Notes: generated from the sequence alone by a model not told the origin. DNA of 9,452 bases from Chloroflexota bacterium (GCA_020849725.1 JADLAZ010000056.1:1-9452), one strand, 5' to 3'; positions 1 through 6,715 are shown, counted from the first letter of the stretch. Made by a program: numbers and translations.

Positions 1-345
1 GTCGATCGACTTGGTCGGCCGCGAGCCGACACCGCGGCAGAACGCGCAGGTGTGGCAGGGGATGCGCGTCTCCGGCACGACCAGGTCACCGACCGCCAGC
101 GGCGTGCCATCGGCCGCCAGCCAGCCGGGCGGCGCCTGCTCGACGATGCCGAGGATCTCGTGGCCGAGGATGACCGGCGTCTCCGTCGACCAACTCCACC
201 GGTGCAAGTCGGAGCCGCAGACGCCGCAGGCGCGGGTGCGCAGCACCAGCTCGCCGGCCGGGCCGAAGGCGGGGACATCGAACTCGCGGACTTCGATGGT
301 CTTGGGCCTGCTGCCATCGTAGACAGCCGCGCGGGATCGTGGCAT
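1..345 (-). CDS. Zinc-dependent MDR alcohol dehydrogenase, N-terminal part (cut by window edge)
   Basis: 115 codons read leftward from an ATG at 345-343, leaving the window before the gene ends. A strong Shine-Dalgarno AGGAGG lies 7 nt before the ATG and fixes the start. The visible part is the N-terminal catalytic GroES-like domain of the medium-chain dehydrogenase superfamily: GVCGSDLH (residues 41-48) carries the first catalytic-zinc ligand Cys43, and GHE (61-63) carries the His and Glu. A structural-zinc lobe follows with Cys97, Cys100 and Cys103 in CxxCxxC spacing. The usual fourth Cys, expected near residue 111, is Thr, although a later Cys outside the window could serve. Such enzymes oxidise alcohols or polyols with NAD(P). 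The Rossmann domain is not visible, so substrate and cofactor cannot be called. The gene runs divergently from the pilin gene. Confidence 0.88.
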   Translation of the reverse strand, partial: MPRSRAAVYDGSRPKTIEVREFDVPAFGPAGELVLRTRACGVCGSDLHRWSWSTETPVILGHEILGIVEQAPPGWLAADGTPLAVGDLVVPETRIPCHTCAFCRGVGSRPTKSID

Positions 346-371
346 GGAGCGGCCTCCTCTCACGGAACGGC

Positions 372-381
372 ATGCTAGCAT
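372..381 (-). promoter_or_regulatory. Candidate -10 element and 10-bp palindrome upstream of the dehydrogenase gene
   Basis: ATGCTAGCAT is a perfect 10-bp palindrome. Read on the minus strand it contains TAGCAT preceded by TGC, an extended -10-like arrangement, about 27 nt before the dehydrogenase ATG and just before its Shine-Dalgarno. No -35 element is convincing. A palindrome overlapping a -10 could be an operator, but a 10-bp palindrome also occurs by chance. The rest of 346-558 shows no other clear signal. Confidence 0.25.
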
Positions 382-558
382 CGTGACATGCGCATCGATA
401 GATCGTCGGGTCGCCAGCGCCACTGGCATGACCACGAACGTGCGGCAGCGGCTAGCCGGCCGCCCGGTTCGGCGGACCAATGGGTCATGGCCGCCGGGTC
501 GGCCGCCACGCATGCTTGATGGGTATCCGGTGCCGGAGCTTCATAAAGGACGATTGCT

Positions 559-738
559 ATGCTCGCGCACCTCGCCGCACTGTCCAGTACCTTGCTGCCG
601 CGCACGCGCGCCGGGCAGGGCCTCGTCGAGTACGGGCTGATCATCGTGCTCATCGCCGTCGCGGTAATCGCCATGGTCACACTGCTCGGCGGCCAGGTCG
701 CCAGCGTCTACAACCGGATCCTAACCTCGCTCGCCTGA
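559..738 (+). CDS. flp: Flp/Fap-type pilin precursor (Tad pilus subunit)
   Basis: A 59-aa protein starting at ATG 559 with an AAGGA Shine-Dalgarno at 546-550, 8 nt upstream. It has the class III (type IVb/Flp) prepilin layout. A short basic leader of about 19 residues ends in Arg-Ala-Gly, followed by QGLVEYGLIIVLIAVAV, the processing site plus a hydrophobic helix (about residues 20-44). Glu24 and Tyr25 fall at +5 and +6 of the predicted mature protein, as in Flp pilins, so a TadV-type prepilin peptidase would cut between Gly19 and Gln20. The mature subunit would be about 40 residues and form thin adhesive or DNA-uptake pili. No Tad secretion genes (tadA/B/C, cpaB, rcpA) are in the window, so it is an orphan here. 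A hairpin follows immediately, which fits a single-gene transcript. Confidence 0.87.
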   Translation: MLAHLAALSSTLLPRTRAGQGLVEYGLIIVLIAVAVIAMVTLLGGQVASVYNRILTSLA

Positions 739-740
739 GC

Positions 741-771
741 GCGCGGCGCCGAGCAGCCCTCGGCGTCGCGC
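741..771 (+). terminator. Hairpin after the pilin gene, possible terminator
   Basis: A 13-bp stem (741-753 with 759-771) and a 5-nt loop, starting 3 nt after the pilin stop. One pair (746 with 766) is G·U in + strand RNA and would be a C·A mismatch in minus-strand RNA, which favours a role in the pilin transcript. No U tract follows, so it may be a 3' stabilising hairpin rather than a classical intrinsic terminator. Confidence 0.45.
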
Positions 772-803
772 ATCCCCAGTCCCAGGCGCGCTTCAGCGAC
801 AGG

Positions 804-884
804 TGCCGAAGAGGGGAGTCGAACCCCTACCCCTTGCGGGAGCGGATTTTAAGTCCGCCGCGTCTGCCATTCCGCCACTTCGGC
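804..884 (-). tRNA. tRNA-Leu (anticodon UAA)
   Basis: Read on the minus strand the 81 nt fold as a complete class II tRNA. The 7-bp acceptor pairs GCCGAAG (884-878) with CTTCGGC (811-805), with discriminator A at 804. The D arm has GG in its loop. The anticodon stem GCGGA/TCCGC encloses CTTAAAA, giving anticodon TAA (851-849). A short extra arm CCC-GCAA-GGG marks tRNA-Leu. The T arm is AGGGG-TTCGACT-CCCCT. The 3' CCA is not encoded (CCT follows), so CCA must be added by the nucleotidyltransferase. It reads UUA, and by wobble UUG, both rare codons in such a GC-rich genome. Confidence 0.95.
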
Positions 885-917
885 GCGGCGCGACCCGTTG
901 CGCAGCCTGCCTGGATG

Positions 918-974
918 GGTGCGACCGTCGCGATTCTACCAGAGTGCACCCGGGCCGGAGGTGCGAGGGTCGCG
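918..974. repeat. Two spaced dyad-symmetric direct repeats between tRNA-Leu and gnd
   Basis: GGTGCGACCGTCGCG (918-932) and GGTGCGAGGGTCGCG (960-974) match at 13 of 15 positions, with a 42-nt period. Each is itself an inverted repeat (GCGAC-C-GTCGC and GCGA-GGG-TCGC). The first abuts the candidate tRNA -10 on its downstream side. They could be paired operator sites or chance in GC-rich DNA. Confidence 0.3.
933..938 (-). promoter_or_regulatory. Candidate extended -10 promoter for tRNA-Leu
   Basis: On the minus strand TAGAAT (5 of 6 to TATAAT) is preceded by TGG, giving the extended -10 form TGnTAGAAT. It lies 49 nt before the tRNA 5' end, implying a leader of about 40 nt that RNase P would remove. 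No good -35 is visible at 16-18 nt spacing. Confidence 0.45.
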
Positions 975-1057
975 CCCGGCTGGGGTAAGATGCACCCACG
1001 GCCGGGCGACCCGTCCCGCCGCCGATGGATGCCGGCGCAGGAGAAGGAGCTGAGACG

Positions 1058-1960
<903 letters not shown>

Positions 1961-1970
1961 CCGGTCGGGC

Positions 1971-2030
1971 GTGACTGTAGGCGCATAGCCAGGGTTTGAG
2001 CCATCAGCCCGGCTATGTGCCTGCAGTCGC
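1971..2030 (+). terminator. Long 20-bp hairpin after gnd, likely 3' terminator or stabiliser
   Basis: Positions 1971-1990 pair with 2011-2030 without interruption: 17 Watson-Crick plus 3 G·U pairs (1972/2029, 1978/2023, 1983/2018). The stem can extend past a bulged A1991 by GGGTT/AGCCC (1992-1996 with 2006-2010), leaving a 9-nt loop. All three wobbles are valid only in + strand RNA; in minus-strand RNA they become A·C or C·A mismatches. This points to a structure used in the gnd transcript, starting 11 nt after its stop. There is no U tract on either side, so a Rho-independent mechanism is uncertain; an mRNA 3' stabiliser is an alternative. The remaining 98 nt to the convergent gene include a 12-bp palindrome CGCCCCGGGGCG (2095-2106). 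Confidence 0.6.
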
Positions 2031-2128
2031 TCCCACTCGTCCAGCGAAGCACCGGCCTGATCGACAATGCGGCCGAGTGGTGCCCGCCCGATCTCGCCCC
2101 GGGGCGTGAGCGAGGGATGGCCCGGCGG

Positions 2129-3199
2129 CTACGGCAGCCAGCCGCGCGCCACCAACTCCCGGCGGCCGAGTTGGCCGAGCTGGACCTCATCGGGCGTGCC
2201 GGCGCGGTCGGTGTGGTGCTCGAAGCGGGCGCGCTCGAAGTACTGCACCGTGTAGGTCTGGTTGTCGTCCGGGTTCACCTCACGGAACTCCTCGGTCAGC
2301 GGCAGGCCGAAGAGCGCCAGACCACCGCGCGACTCCCAGGTGGCGCGGAAGACCCCGCCCAGCGCATGCCCGGTCTCTTGGAAGTAGAGCCGATCCGGGC
2401 CGACGGTCTCGCGCGGCACGGAGTGCACCGCCTCCGGCCGGATGGCGCGGCCGGGCGGTGGACTGTGGCGCAGCAGCGGCACGCCCGCGTCCTCGATCAG
2501 GCCGATGCCCGGCGCGTAGCGCTTGATGTCGCGCGCGCCGCGCTCCAGCGGCGTCGTCTCCTCGATCACCAGGCAGCGCTCGAAGACGCCGGCCGGCGTC
2601 GCGCAGCGCTCGGTCACACTCAGCACCTCGGCGCGATCGAGCGCGACGCCGGGCGCCACCTCCTGATAGTAGCGTGCGCCCGGCAGCGGCTGCCCCGGCA
2701 TCATCAGGCCGGCGCGGGCGCCGTTGACGCCGTGGAGCCAGGCGCCCTCGTGATCGACGATCCGCCCGCGCTCGTAGATGTCGACTTCCTCGCCGAAGTA
2801 GTAGACGCTGTTCGTCTCCCGGCAGATGGCGACGTAGTTGCGCGAGATCTCGACCAGTTGTCCGTTCTCCTCCTCGCGCTCCTCGACCACGCGCGTCTCG
2901 ATGCCGCCGACCGTGCGGGTCTGGTCGAGCACGGTGATCGTCAGCAGGACGTCGTCGCCACCGTCACGACCGCCCAGCACAAGCCGGAAGCCCGGCTCGA
3001 GGACGACATAAGAATTCTGGCCGCGGCTGGCGAACGTGCAGGTGTTCAGGTCGAAGCTATCGGCGAAGACGGGCGCCTGGGCCGCCTGGAGCGACCCCGC
3101 TGGTTGTCCCGCCGTCACCTGCGCACCGCTCACCGCCAGTATCAGTCCCACCAGCCCGCCGAAAAGGCCCGACGCTCGATTGCTTCGGCCAATCCCCAT
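2129..3199 (-). CDS. Secreted protein with Chloroflexota-type GGLxxFGxP (LGFP-like) C-terminal module
   Basis: 356 aa from ATG 3199 to TAG 2129. A GAGGAGG Shine-Dalgarno 8 nt upstream fixes this start, although the frame stays open to about 3505. Residues 1-8 are polar and basic, and 11-31 are hydrophobic and small, ending around VTAG: a Sec signal peptide with cleavage near residues 30-35. No lipobox Cys is present. The middle (about 45-265) is rich in beta-type sequence and holds a few Cys (54, 126, 199, 209) that could form disulfides; I do not recognise a named family there. Residues 270-350 match a module frequent in exported Chloroflexota proteins: FxETGHALGG, then GGLALFGLPLTEEF (292-305), then YTVQYFERARFE (316-327), then a closing LGxLG. 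It resembles LGFP-type repeats thought to bind cell-wall or carbohydrate ligands. Function is unknown; an envelope role is inferred. It is convergent with gnd and divergent from ino1. Confidence 0.82.
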   Translation of the reverse strand: MGIGRSNRASGLFGGLVGLILAVSGAQVTAGQPAGSLQAAQAPVFADSFDLNTCTFASRGQNSYVVLEPGFRLVLGGRDGGDDVLLTITVLDQTRTVGGIETRVVEEREEENGQLVEISRNYVAICRETNSVYYFGEEVDIYERGRIVDHEGAWLHGVNGARAGLMMPGQPLPGARYYQEVAPGVALDRAEVLSVTERCATPAGVFERCLVIEETTPLERGARDIKRYAPGIGLIEDAGVPLLRHSPPPGRAIRPEAVHSVPRETVGPDRLYFQETGHALGGVFRATWESRGGLALFGLPLTEEFREVNPDDNQTYTVQYFERARFEHHTDRAGTPDEVQLGQLGRRELVARGWLP

Positions 3200-3419
3200 G
3201 GTCGTGCCCTCCTCGCTGATGCGAAACGCCGCCGCGCTCGGCGCCGGCCGAGGGGCCGGCGTGTCTGCCAGCGACGATAGCCCGCCGAGATGAAGTCGGT
3301 GTGAAGGGAGGATGGGAATGGCTTCATGATGGCCAGCCACGTCACGGCCGGCGCCTGACCAACGAGCATCGCATCGTCTCCCTCGTCGAAGACGAGTGGT
3401 AGGTATCGAATCGGTAGCA
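3200..3419. other. Non-coding upstream part of the divergent intergenic region, with two dyads
   Basis: The 341-nt gap (3200-3540) between the secreted-protein gene and ino1 has no credible gene. It holds a perfect 8-bp stem with a 4-nt loop at 3242-3261 (CGCCGGCC/GGCCGGCG) in the presumed leader of the minus-strand gene, and a dyad CTCGTC-gaa-GACGAG at 3382-3396 upstream of the ino1 promoter. A weak TATCGT -10-like hexamer for the minus-strand gene lies near 3275-3285 without a matching -35. Confidence 0.5.
3382..3396. promoter_or_regulatory. Candidate operator dyad upstream of the ino1 promoter
   Basis: CTCGTC-gaa-GACGAG, two perfect 6-nt arms around a 3-nt centre, lies 24-38 nt upstream of the ino1 -35 (centre near -66 from the predicted start point). 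That is a plausible activator position. Only symmetry and position support it. Confidence 0.3.
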
Positions 3420-3448
3420 TTGACATCTGGCCGCCGAATCCCTACAAT
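3420..3448 (+). promoter_or_regulatory. Sigma-70-type promoter for ino1
   Basis: A perfect -35 TTGACA at 3420-3425, a 17-nt spacer and -10 TACAAT (5 of 6) at 3443-3448. Transcription would start near 3455, giving an approximately 86-nt leader. This is the best consensus promoter in the window and suggests strong, possibly constitutive, expression of ino1 and the gene behind it. Confidence 0.8.
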
Positions 3449-3540
3449 CCAGCGCCGGCTGCCCGCGGGCTGGCCGCCCGGGTCACGGGCGCGGCGTCGG
3501 CGCACCGGGCCGGCATGGGATCAAGCAAGGGGAGCGTCGC

Positions 3541-4632
3541 GTGAGCGACAAGGTTCGCGTCGCCATCATCGGTGTCGGTAATTGCGCCTCATCCCTGGTT
3601 CAGGGCGTCACCTTCTATCGGGACGCCGACGAGGCGGAGGACGTGCCCGGTCTAATGCACGTCAACGTCGGTGGCTATCACGTCCGCGACATCGAGTTCT
3701 CGGCTGCCTTCGATATCGACCGCAACAAGGTCGGCACGGACCTGAGCGAGGCGATCTACACCGCGCCGAACAACACCATCCGCTTCGCCAATGTCCCCCG
3801 CCTCGGCGTGCCGGTGCATCGCGGCATGACCCACGACGGCATCGGCAAGTACGTCGGTGAGATCGTGCACAAGGCGCCGGGCAGCACCGACGACATCGTC
3901 CGCATCCTCAAGGACACCGGCACCGACGTCGTCGTCAGCTACCTGCCGGTCGGCAGCGAGATGGCGACCAAGTGGTACGTCGAGCAGATCCTGGAGGCCG
4001 GCTGCGGCTTCGTCAACTGCGTGCCGGTCTTCATCGGCCGCGAGGATTACTGGCGGCGGCGCTTCGAGGAGCACAACCTGCCGATCATCGGCGACGACAT
4101 CAAGAGCCAGGTCGGCGCGACGATCACCCACCGGCTGCTCGCCCGCCTGTTCAAGGAGCGCGGCGTCCGGCTCGACCGCACCTACCAGCTCAACTTCGGC
4201 GGCAACACCGACTTCCTCAACATGCTCGAGCGCGACCGGCTGGAGAGCAAGAAGATCAGCAAGACCAACGCCGTCACCAGCCAGCTCGACTACGAGCTGC
4301 CGGCCAAAGATGTCCACGTCGGCCCGAGCGACTACGTGCCCTGGCTGGAAGACCGCAAGTTCGCCTACATCCGGCTGGAGGGCACGACCTTCGGCAACGT
4401 GCCGCTCAATGTCGAGGTCAAGCTCGAAGTCTGGGACTCGCCCAACTCGGCCGGCGTCGTTATCGACGCGGTACGCTGCGTCAAGTTGGCGCTCAACAAC
4501 AAGGTCGGCGGCTCGCTCATCGGCCCGTCGGCCTACTTCATGAAGTCGCCGCCGGTGCAGATGACCGACGACGCTGCGCGCCAGGCGACCGAGGACTTCA
4601 TCATCGCCCTGCGCCGCGCGCCCGTCGCGTGA
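3541..4632 (+). CDS. ino1: Inositol-1-phosphate (myo-inositol-3-phosphate) synthase
   Basis: 363 aa, close in length to mycobacterial Ino1 (about 367) and shorter than eukaryotic INO1 (over 500). It converts glucose 6-phosphate to inositol phosphate through an NAD-bound oxidation-aldol-reduction cycle in the cytosol, the entry point for phosphatidylinositol and related compounds. The start is GTG 3541 with AAGGGGAG at 3527-3534, 6 nt upstream. N-terminal Rossmann motif [12 protein letters not shown] (11-22), then DID (58-60) at the end of a beta strand, YLPVGSE (134-140), [11 protein letters not shown] (184-194) with active-site Lys188, NFGGNTDF (218-225), SKKISKT (236-242) with catalytic Lys residues, and the dimer-domain stretch [19 protein letters not shown] (294-312). 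All expected motifs are intact. It follows a near-consensus promoter and is probably co-transcribed with the acyltransferase-like gene 22 nt downstream, suggesting use in inositol lipids. Alternatives are inositol-based compatible solutes or thiols. Confidence 0.96.
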   Translation: MSDKVRVAIIGVGNCASSLVQGVTFYRDADEAEDVPGLMHVNVGGYHVRDIEFSAAFDIDRNKVGTDLSEAIYTAPNNTIRFANVPRLGVPVHRGMTHDGIGKYVGEIVHKAPGSTDDIVRILKDTGTDVVVSYLPVGSEMATKWYVEQILEAGCGFVNCVPVFIGREDYWRRRFEEHNLPIIGDDIKSQVGATITHRLLARLFKERGVRLDRTYQLNFGGNTDFLNMLERDRLESKKISKTNAVTSQLDYELPAKDVHVGPSDYVPWLEDRKFAYIRLEGTTFGNVPLNVEVKLEVWDSPNSAGVVIDAVRCVKLALNNKVGGSLIGPSAYFMKSPPVQMTDDAARQATEDFIIALRRAPVA

Positions 4633-4654
4633 GTCAGGCCGCGCGGGCGTTTGC

Positions 4655-5461
4655 GTGAGCGCGCCGGAGCGACCGCGCGCGCCGCGCTTGCCCGGGCCGA
4701 TCCGGGCGGCGCTCCGGCTGGCGGCGGCGCTGCCGCTGCCAGCCGGCTACTGGCTGGTCGCCGCCCTCGGTGAGCTGGCGGTTCGGCTGGACCCGAACCG
4801 CGCTCGGCAGACCATCGACACGCTGGCGGTTGTGCTGGCGCAGACGCCGGCACATCCGGCCGCACGTCGACTGGCGCGGGCTGCCTGCCGCGCTGACGCC
4901 ATGCGGCGGCTCGACGACCTGCGCCTGCCGGCGCTGCCGCCGGCGCTGGTTGAGCGGGGCTTGCTCCTCCAGGGCTGGGCGCAGCTCGACGCCGCGCTGG
5001 AGCGGGGCCGGGGCGTGGTCGCCGTCACCGCCACCGTTGGTGGCTGGAACCTCATCGCGGCGGTGCTGGCCCGGCGCGGCTACCGCGTCGCCGCCGCCGC
5101 TGACCTGGCCGCCCCGGCGGCGCTGGCCGCGCTGGCGCGCAACGAGGTTGTCGTGGCGATCGTGGATGGGCCGCCGGCGACGGACGGCGTGCCGGTGCGC
5201 TTCTTTGGCCGGCCGACCACCCTGCCGTCCGGCCCGGCGCGGCTGGCGCTGACCAGCGGAGCGCCGCTGCTCCACATCTGGCTGCTGCGCCGCCTGGACC
5301 TGATCAGTTTCCAGGGGGGCGTCGAGCCGGTGGTGGATGGCGACCCGGCCGCCGACGTGCAGGTACTCTCGCAGGCGCTGGCCGACCGGCTGGAGCGGCT
5401 CATTCAGGCGCACCCCGAGCAGTGGACCATGGCCCGCTCTCCGTGGCTCACCGCCGATTGA
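4655..5461 (+). CDS. Divergent lysophospholipid/lipid A-type acyltransferase homologue, catalytic motif altered
   Basis: 268 aa from GTG 4655. No clear Shine-Dalgarno; with only 22 nt after the ino1 stop, translational coupling is likely. The C-terminal half resembles the LpxL/HtrB-like family that includes the mycobacterial PIM acyltransferase PatA: an Asp-containing strand (IVDG, 169-172), GVPVRFFG (178-185), PSGPARLALTSGAPLL (191-206), and HPEQW (253-257) near the end. The family's active-site motif HxGNW(D/E) aligns with TVGGWN at residues 127-132, so the catalytic His is Thr and the acidic partner is Asn. From that Trp to the Asp strand there are only about 40 residues; from memory of the family, about 75 is usual, so a core segment seems missing. 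Family members are membrane-associated and use acyl-CoA or acyl-ACP. Position after ino1 suggests inositol or glycolipid acylation, but this copy may be inactive or have another role. Confidence 0.72.
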   Translation: MSAPERPRAPRLPGPIRAALRLAAALPLPAGYWLVAALGELAVRLDPNRARQTIDTLAVVLAQTPAHPAARRLARAACRADAMRRLDDLRLPALPPALVERGLLLQGWAQLDAALERGRGVVAVTATVGGWNLIAAVLARRGYRVAAAADLAAPAALAALARNEVVVAIVDGPPATDGVPVRFFGRPTTLPSGPARLALTSGAPLLHIWLLRRLDLISFQGGVEPVVDGDPAADVQVLSQALADRLERLIQAHPEQWTMARSPWLTAD

Positions 5462-5470
5462 CGAGTGCGT

Positions 5471-5517
5471 CGTGTGCCGGCCCAGCCCCTGTCCGTACAG
5501 GCACGCGGCTGTCCGTA
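5471..5517. repeat. Direct repeat CTGTCCGTA and overlapping dyads
   Basis: CTGTCCGTA occurs at 5489-5497 and again at 5509-5517, exactly 20 bp apart (about two helical turns). The first copy lies in a dyad CTGT-CCGT-ACAG (5489-5500). An outer inverted repeat, 5471-5478 with 5500-5507 (8 bp, one G·U), starts 10 nt after the acyltransferase-like stop. It could be tandem regulator sites about 80-100 nt upstream of the next gene's start point, or a weak 3' hairpin of the ino1 transcript. Confidence 0.35.
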
Positions 5518-5583
5518 GACGGCGACGAGCGGGACATGATTACCCGCAGCGACATTGGGTTGGCCAGGGTGACGAGAGCCGGA

Positions 5584-5592
5584 TGGTATACT
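5584..5592 (+). promoter_or_regulatory. Extended -10 promoter for the DRTGG-domain gene
   Basis: TGG then TATACT (5587-5592) forms an extended -10 (TGnTATACT, 5 of 6 in the hexamer). It is 37 nt before the ATG, for a start point near 5599 and a leader of about 30 nt. No -35 is convincing: TTGGCC is present but about 21 nt away. An extended -10 can act without a good -35. Confidence 0.55.
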
Positions 5593-5629
5593 CTGCGGCG
5601 GCTGCGGCCGACGCGCGAAAGGGACAGCC

Positions 5630-6715
5630 ATGGCGGCCCGGGCACTCTACATCATCTCGACTGAGACCTTTGCCGGCAAGACGGCCATCTGTGCCGGGCT
5701 GGCGCGCTGGCTCGAAGGTGCTGGCCGGCGGGTCGGCTACCTCAAGCCCTTGACGGCGCCACTGCCCGGCGATGACCCCGAAGCCGGCGACGATGACGCC
5801 CGGCTGATGCAGCGCTTGCTCAACCTTGACTTGCCACCCCAGGCGATCGCGCCGGTCTGGCTCGACAGTGAGCTAGCCAGTGAGCTGCTGACGGACGGCG
5901 ACGAGCGCGAGCCGGCCGAGCGGGTGCGGGCAGCCATGGCGCGGCAAGCGGACCGCGATGTGGTGTTGATCGAGGGCGCCAATGACTGGCGGCAAGGCAC
6001 ACTGGCCGGCCTGTCGGCGCCGGAGGTGAGCGCGTTGCTGGACGCGCACGTGCTGGTCGTCACGCGCTACGATGGCCTGCTGGCCGCCGATCGCGTGCTG
6101 GCGGCGCGCGCGGCACTCGGCGAGCGGCTGATCGGTGCGATCTTCACCGCCGTCGGCGGCACGGACGCGATGGCGGCCAGCAGCGTGGTCGGGCCGGCGC
6201 TGGAGCGGCGCGGCGTGGCCGTCCTCGGCATCATGCCGGCCGAGCGCGCGCTGCTGGCCATCAGCGTCGGCGAACTGACCCGCCGCCTCAGCGGCCGGCT
6301 CATCGTCAGCACCGAGGCGGCCGATAATCTGGTCGAGCACCTCGTCATCGGCGCGATGAATGCCGAGGCGGCGCTGACCTACTTCCGCCAGCGCAGCAAC
6401 AAGGCGGTCGTGACCGGCGGCGATCGCACCGATCTGCAACTGGCGGCGTTGGAGACGGCGACGACCTGCCTGGTCCTGACCGGCAATCTCTATCCTAGCC
6501 CCCAGGTCGTCGACCGGGCGCGCGCCCAGAGCGTGCCGATCGTCCTGGTCGAGCAGGACACGCTCGGCGCGGTGCGCGAGATCGAGCGCCTCTTCGCCGA
6601 GGCGCGCTTTCGCCAGCCGCGCAAGGTCGAGCGACTCATGCCGCTGCTCGAGGAGCAGGTCGATCTGCCCCGGCTGCTGGCGCTGGCCGGGCTGGCTGGT
6701 GCGACGGCGCACTGA
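5630..6715 (+). CDS. BioD-like P-loop NTPase with DRTGG domain (phosphotransacetylase-family N-terminal module)
   Basis: 361 aa from ATG 5630, with a weak purine-rich AAAGGGA about 6-12 nt upstream. Residues 1-205 form a dethiobiotin-synthetase-like P-loop domain: STETFAGKT (10-18) as deviant Walker A with Lys17, YLKPLTAP (37-44), LIEGAND (113-119) as the Walker B/acidic strand and VLVVTRYDG (141-149). Residues about 206-318 are a DRTGG domain with GAMNAEAALTYF (241-252) and GGDRTD (263-268). This pair corresponds to the N-terminal regulatory part of long phosphotransacetylases, but the catalytic phosphate acetyl/butyryltransferase domain is absent and the protein ends about 45 residues after the DRTGG domain. 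It is therefore not a Pta enzyme by itself. Free-standing copies occur in several phyla with no established role; nucleotide-dependent regulation of acetyl-CoA metabolism is a guess. It has its own promoter and a hairpin after it, so it is likely monocistronic. Confidence 0.85.
   Translation: MAARALYIISTETFAGKTAICAGLARWLEGAGRRVGYLKPLTAPLPGDDPEAGDDDARLMQRLLNLDLPPQAIAPVWLDSELASELLTDGDEREPAERVRAAMARQADRDVVLIEGANDWRQGTLAGLSAPEVSALLDAHVLVVTRYDGLLAADRVLAARAALGERLIGAIFTAVGGTDAMAASSVVGPALERRGVAVLGIMPAERALLAISVGELTRRLSGRLIVSTEAADNLVEHLVIGAMNAEAALTYFRQRSNKAVVTGGDRTDLQLAALETATTCLVLTGNLYPSPQVVDRARAQSVPIVLVEQDTLGAVREIERLFAEARFRQPRKVERLMPLLEEQVDLPRLLALAGLAGATAH

Noticed and set aside
516..544. TTGATG plus a CTTCAT hexamer as a promoter for the pilin gene
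   Set aside because: Transcription would start inside or after the Shine-Dalgarno, so it is implausible.
2095..2106. The 12-bp palindrome CGCCCCGGGGCG as a terminator of the minus-strand gene
   Set aside because: Only about 4 bp remain once a loop is allowed, with no U tract; too weak to call.
2015..3280. A 421-codon open frame on the + strand opposite the secreted-protein gene
   Set aside because: It is an antisense shadow in GC-rich DNA. The minus strand has a signal peptide, a strong Shine-Dalgarno and a recognisable C-terminal module; the + frame has low-complexity Ala/Arg/Asp composition and no ribosome binding site.
3200..3505. N-terminal extension of the secreted-protein frame to about 3505
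   Set aside because: It would bury the signal peptide and cross the ino1 promoter; the AGGAGG site supports the ATG at 3199.
3652..4317. A 221-codon minus-strand frame inside ino1
   Set aside because: It is antisense to a highly conserved enzyme and rich in Val/Ala/Asp as expected of a complement frame.
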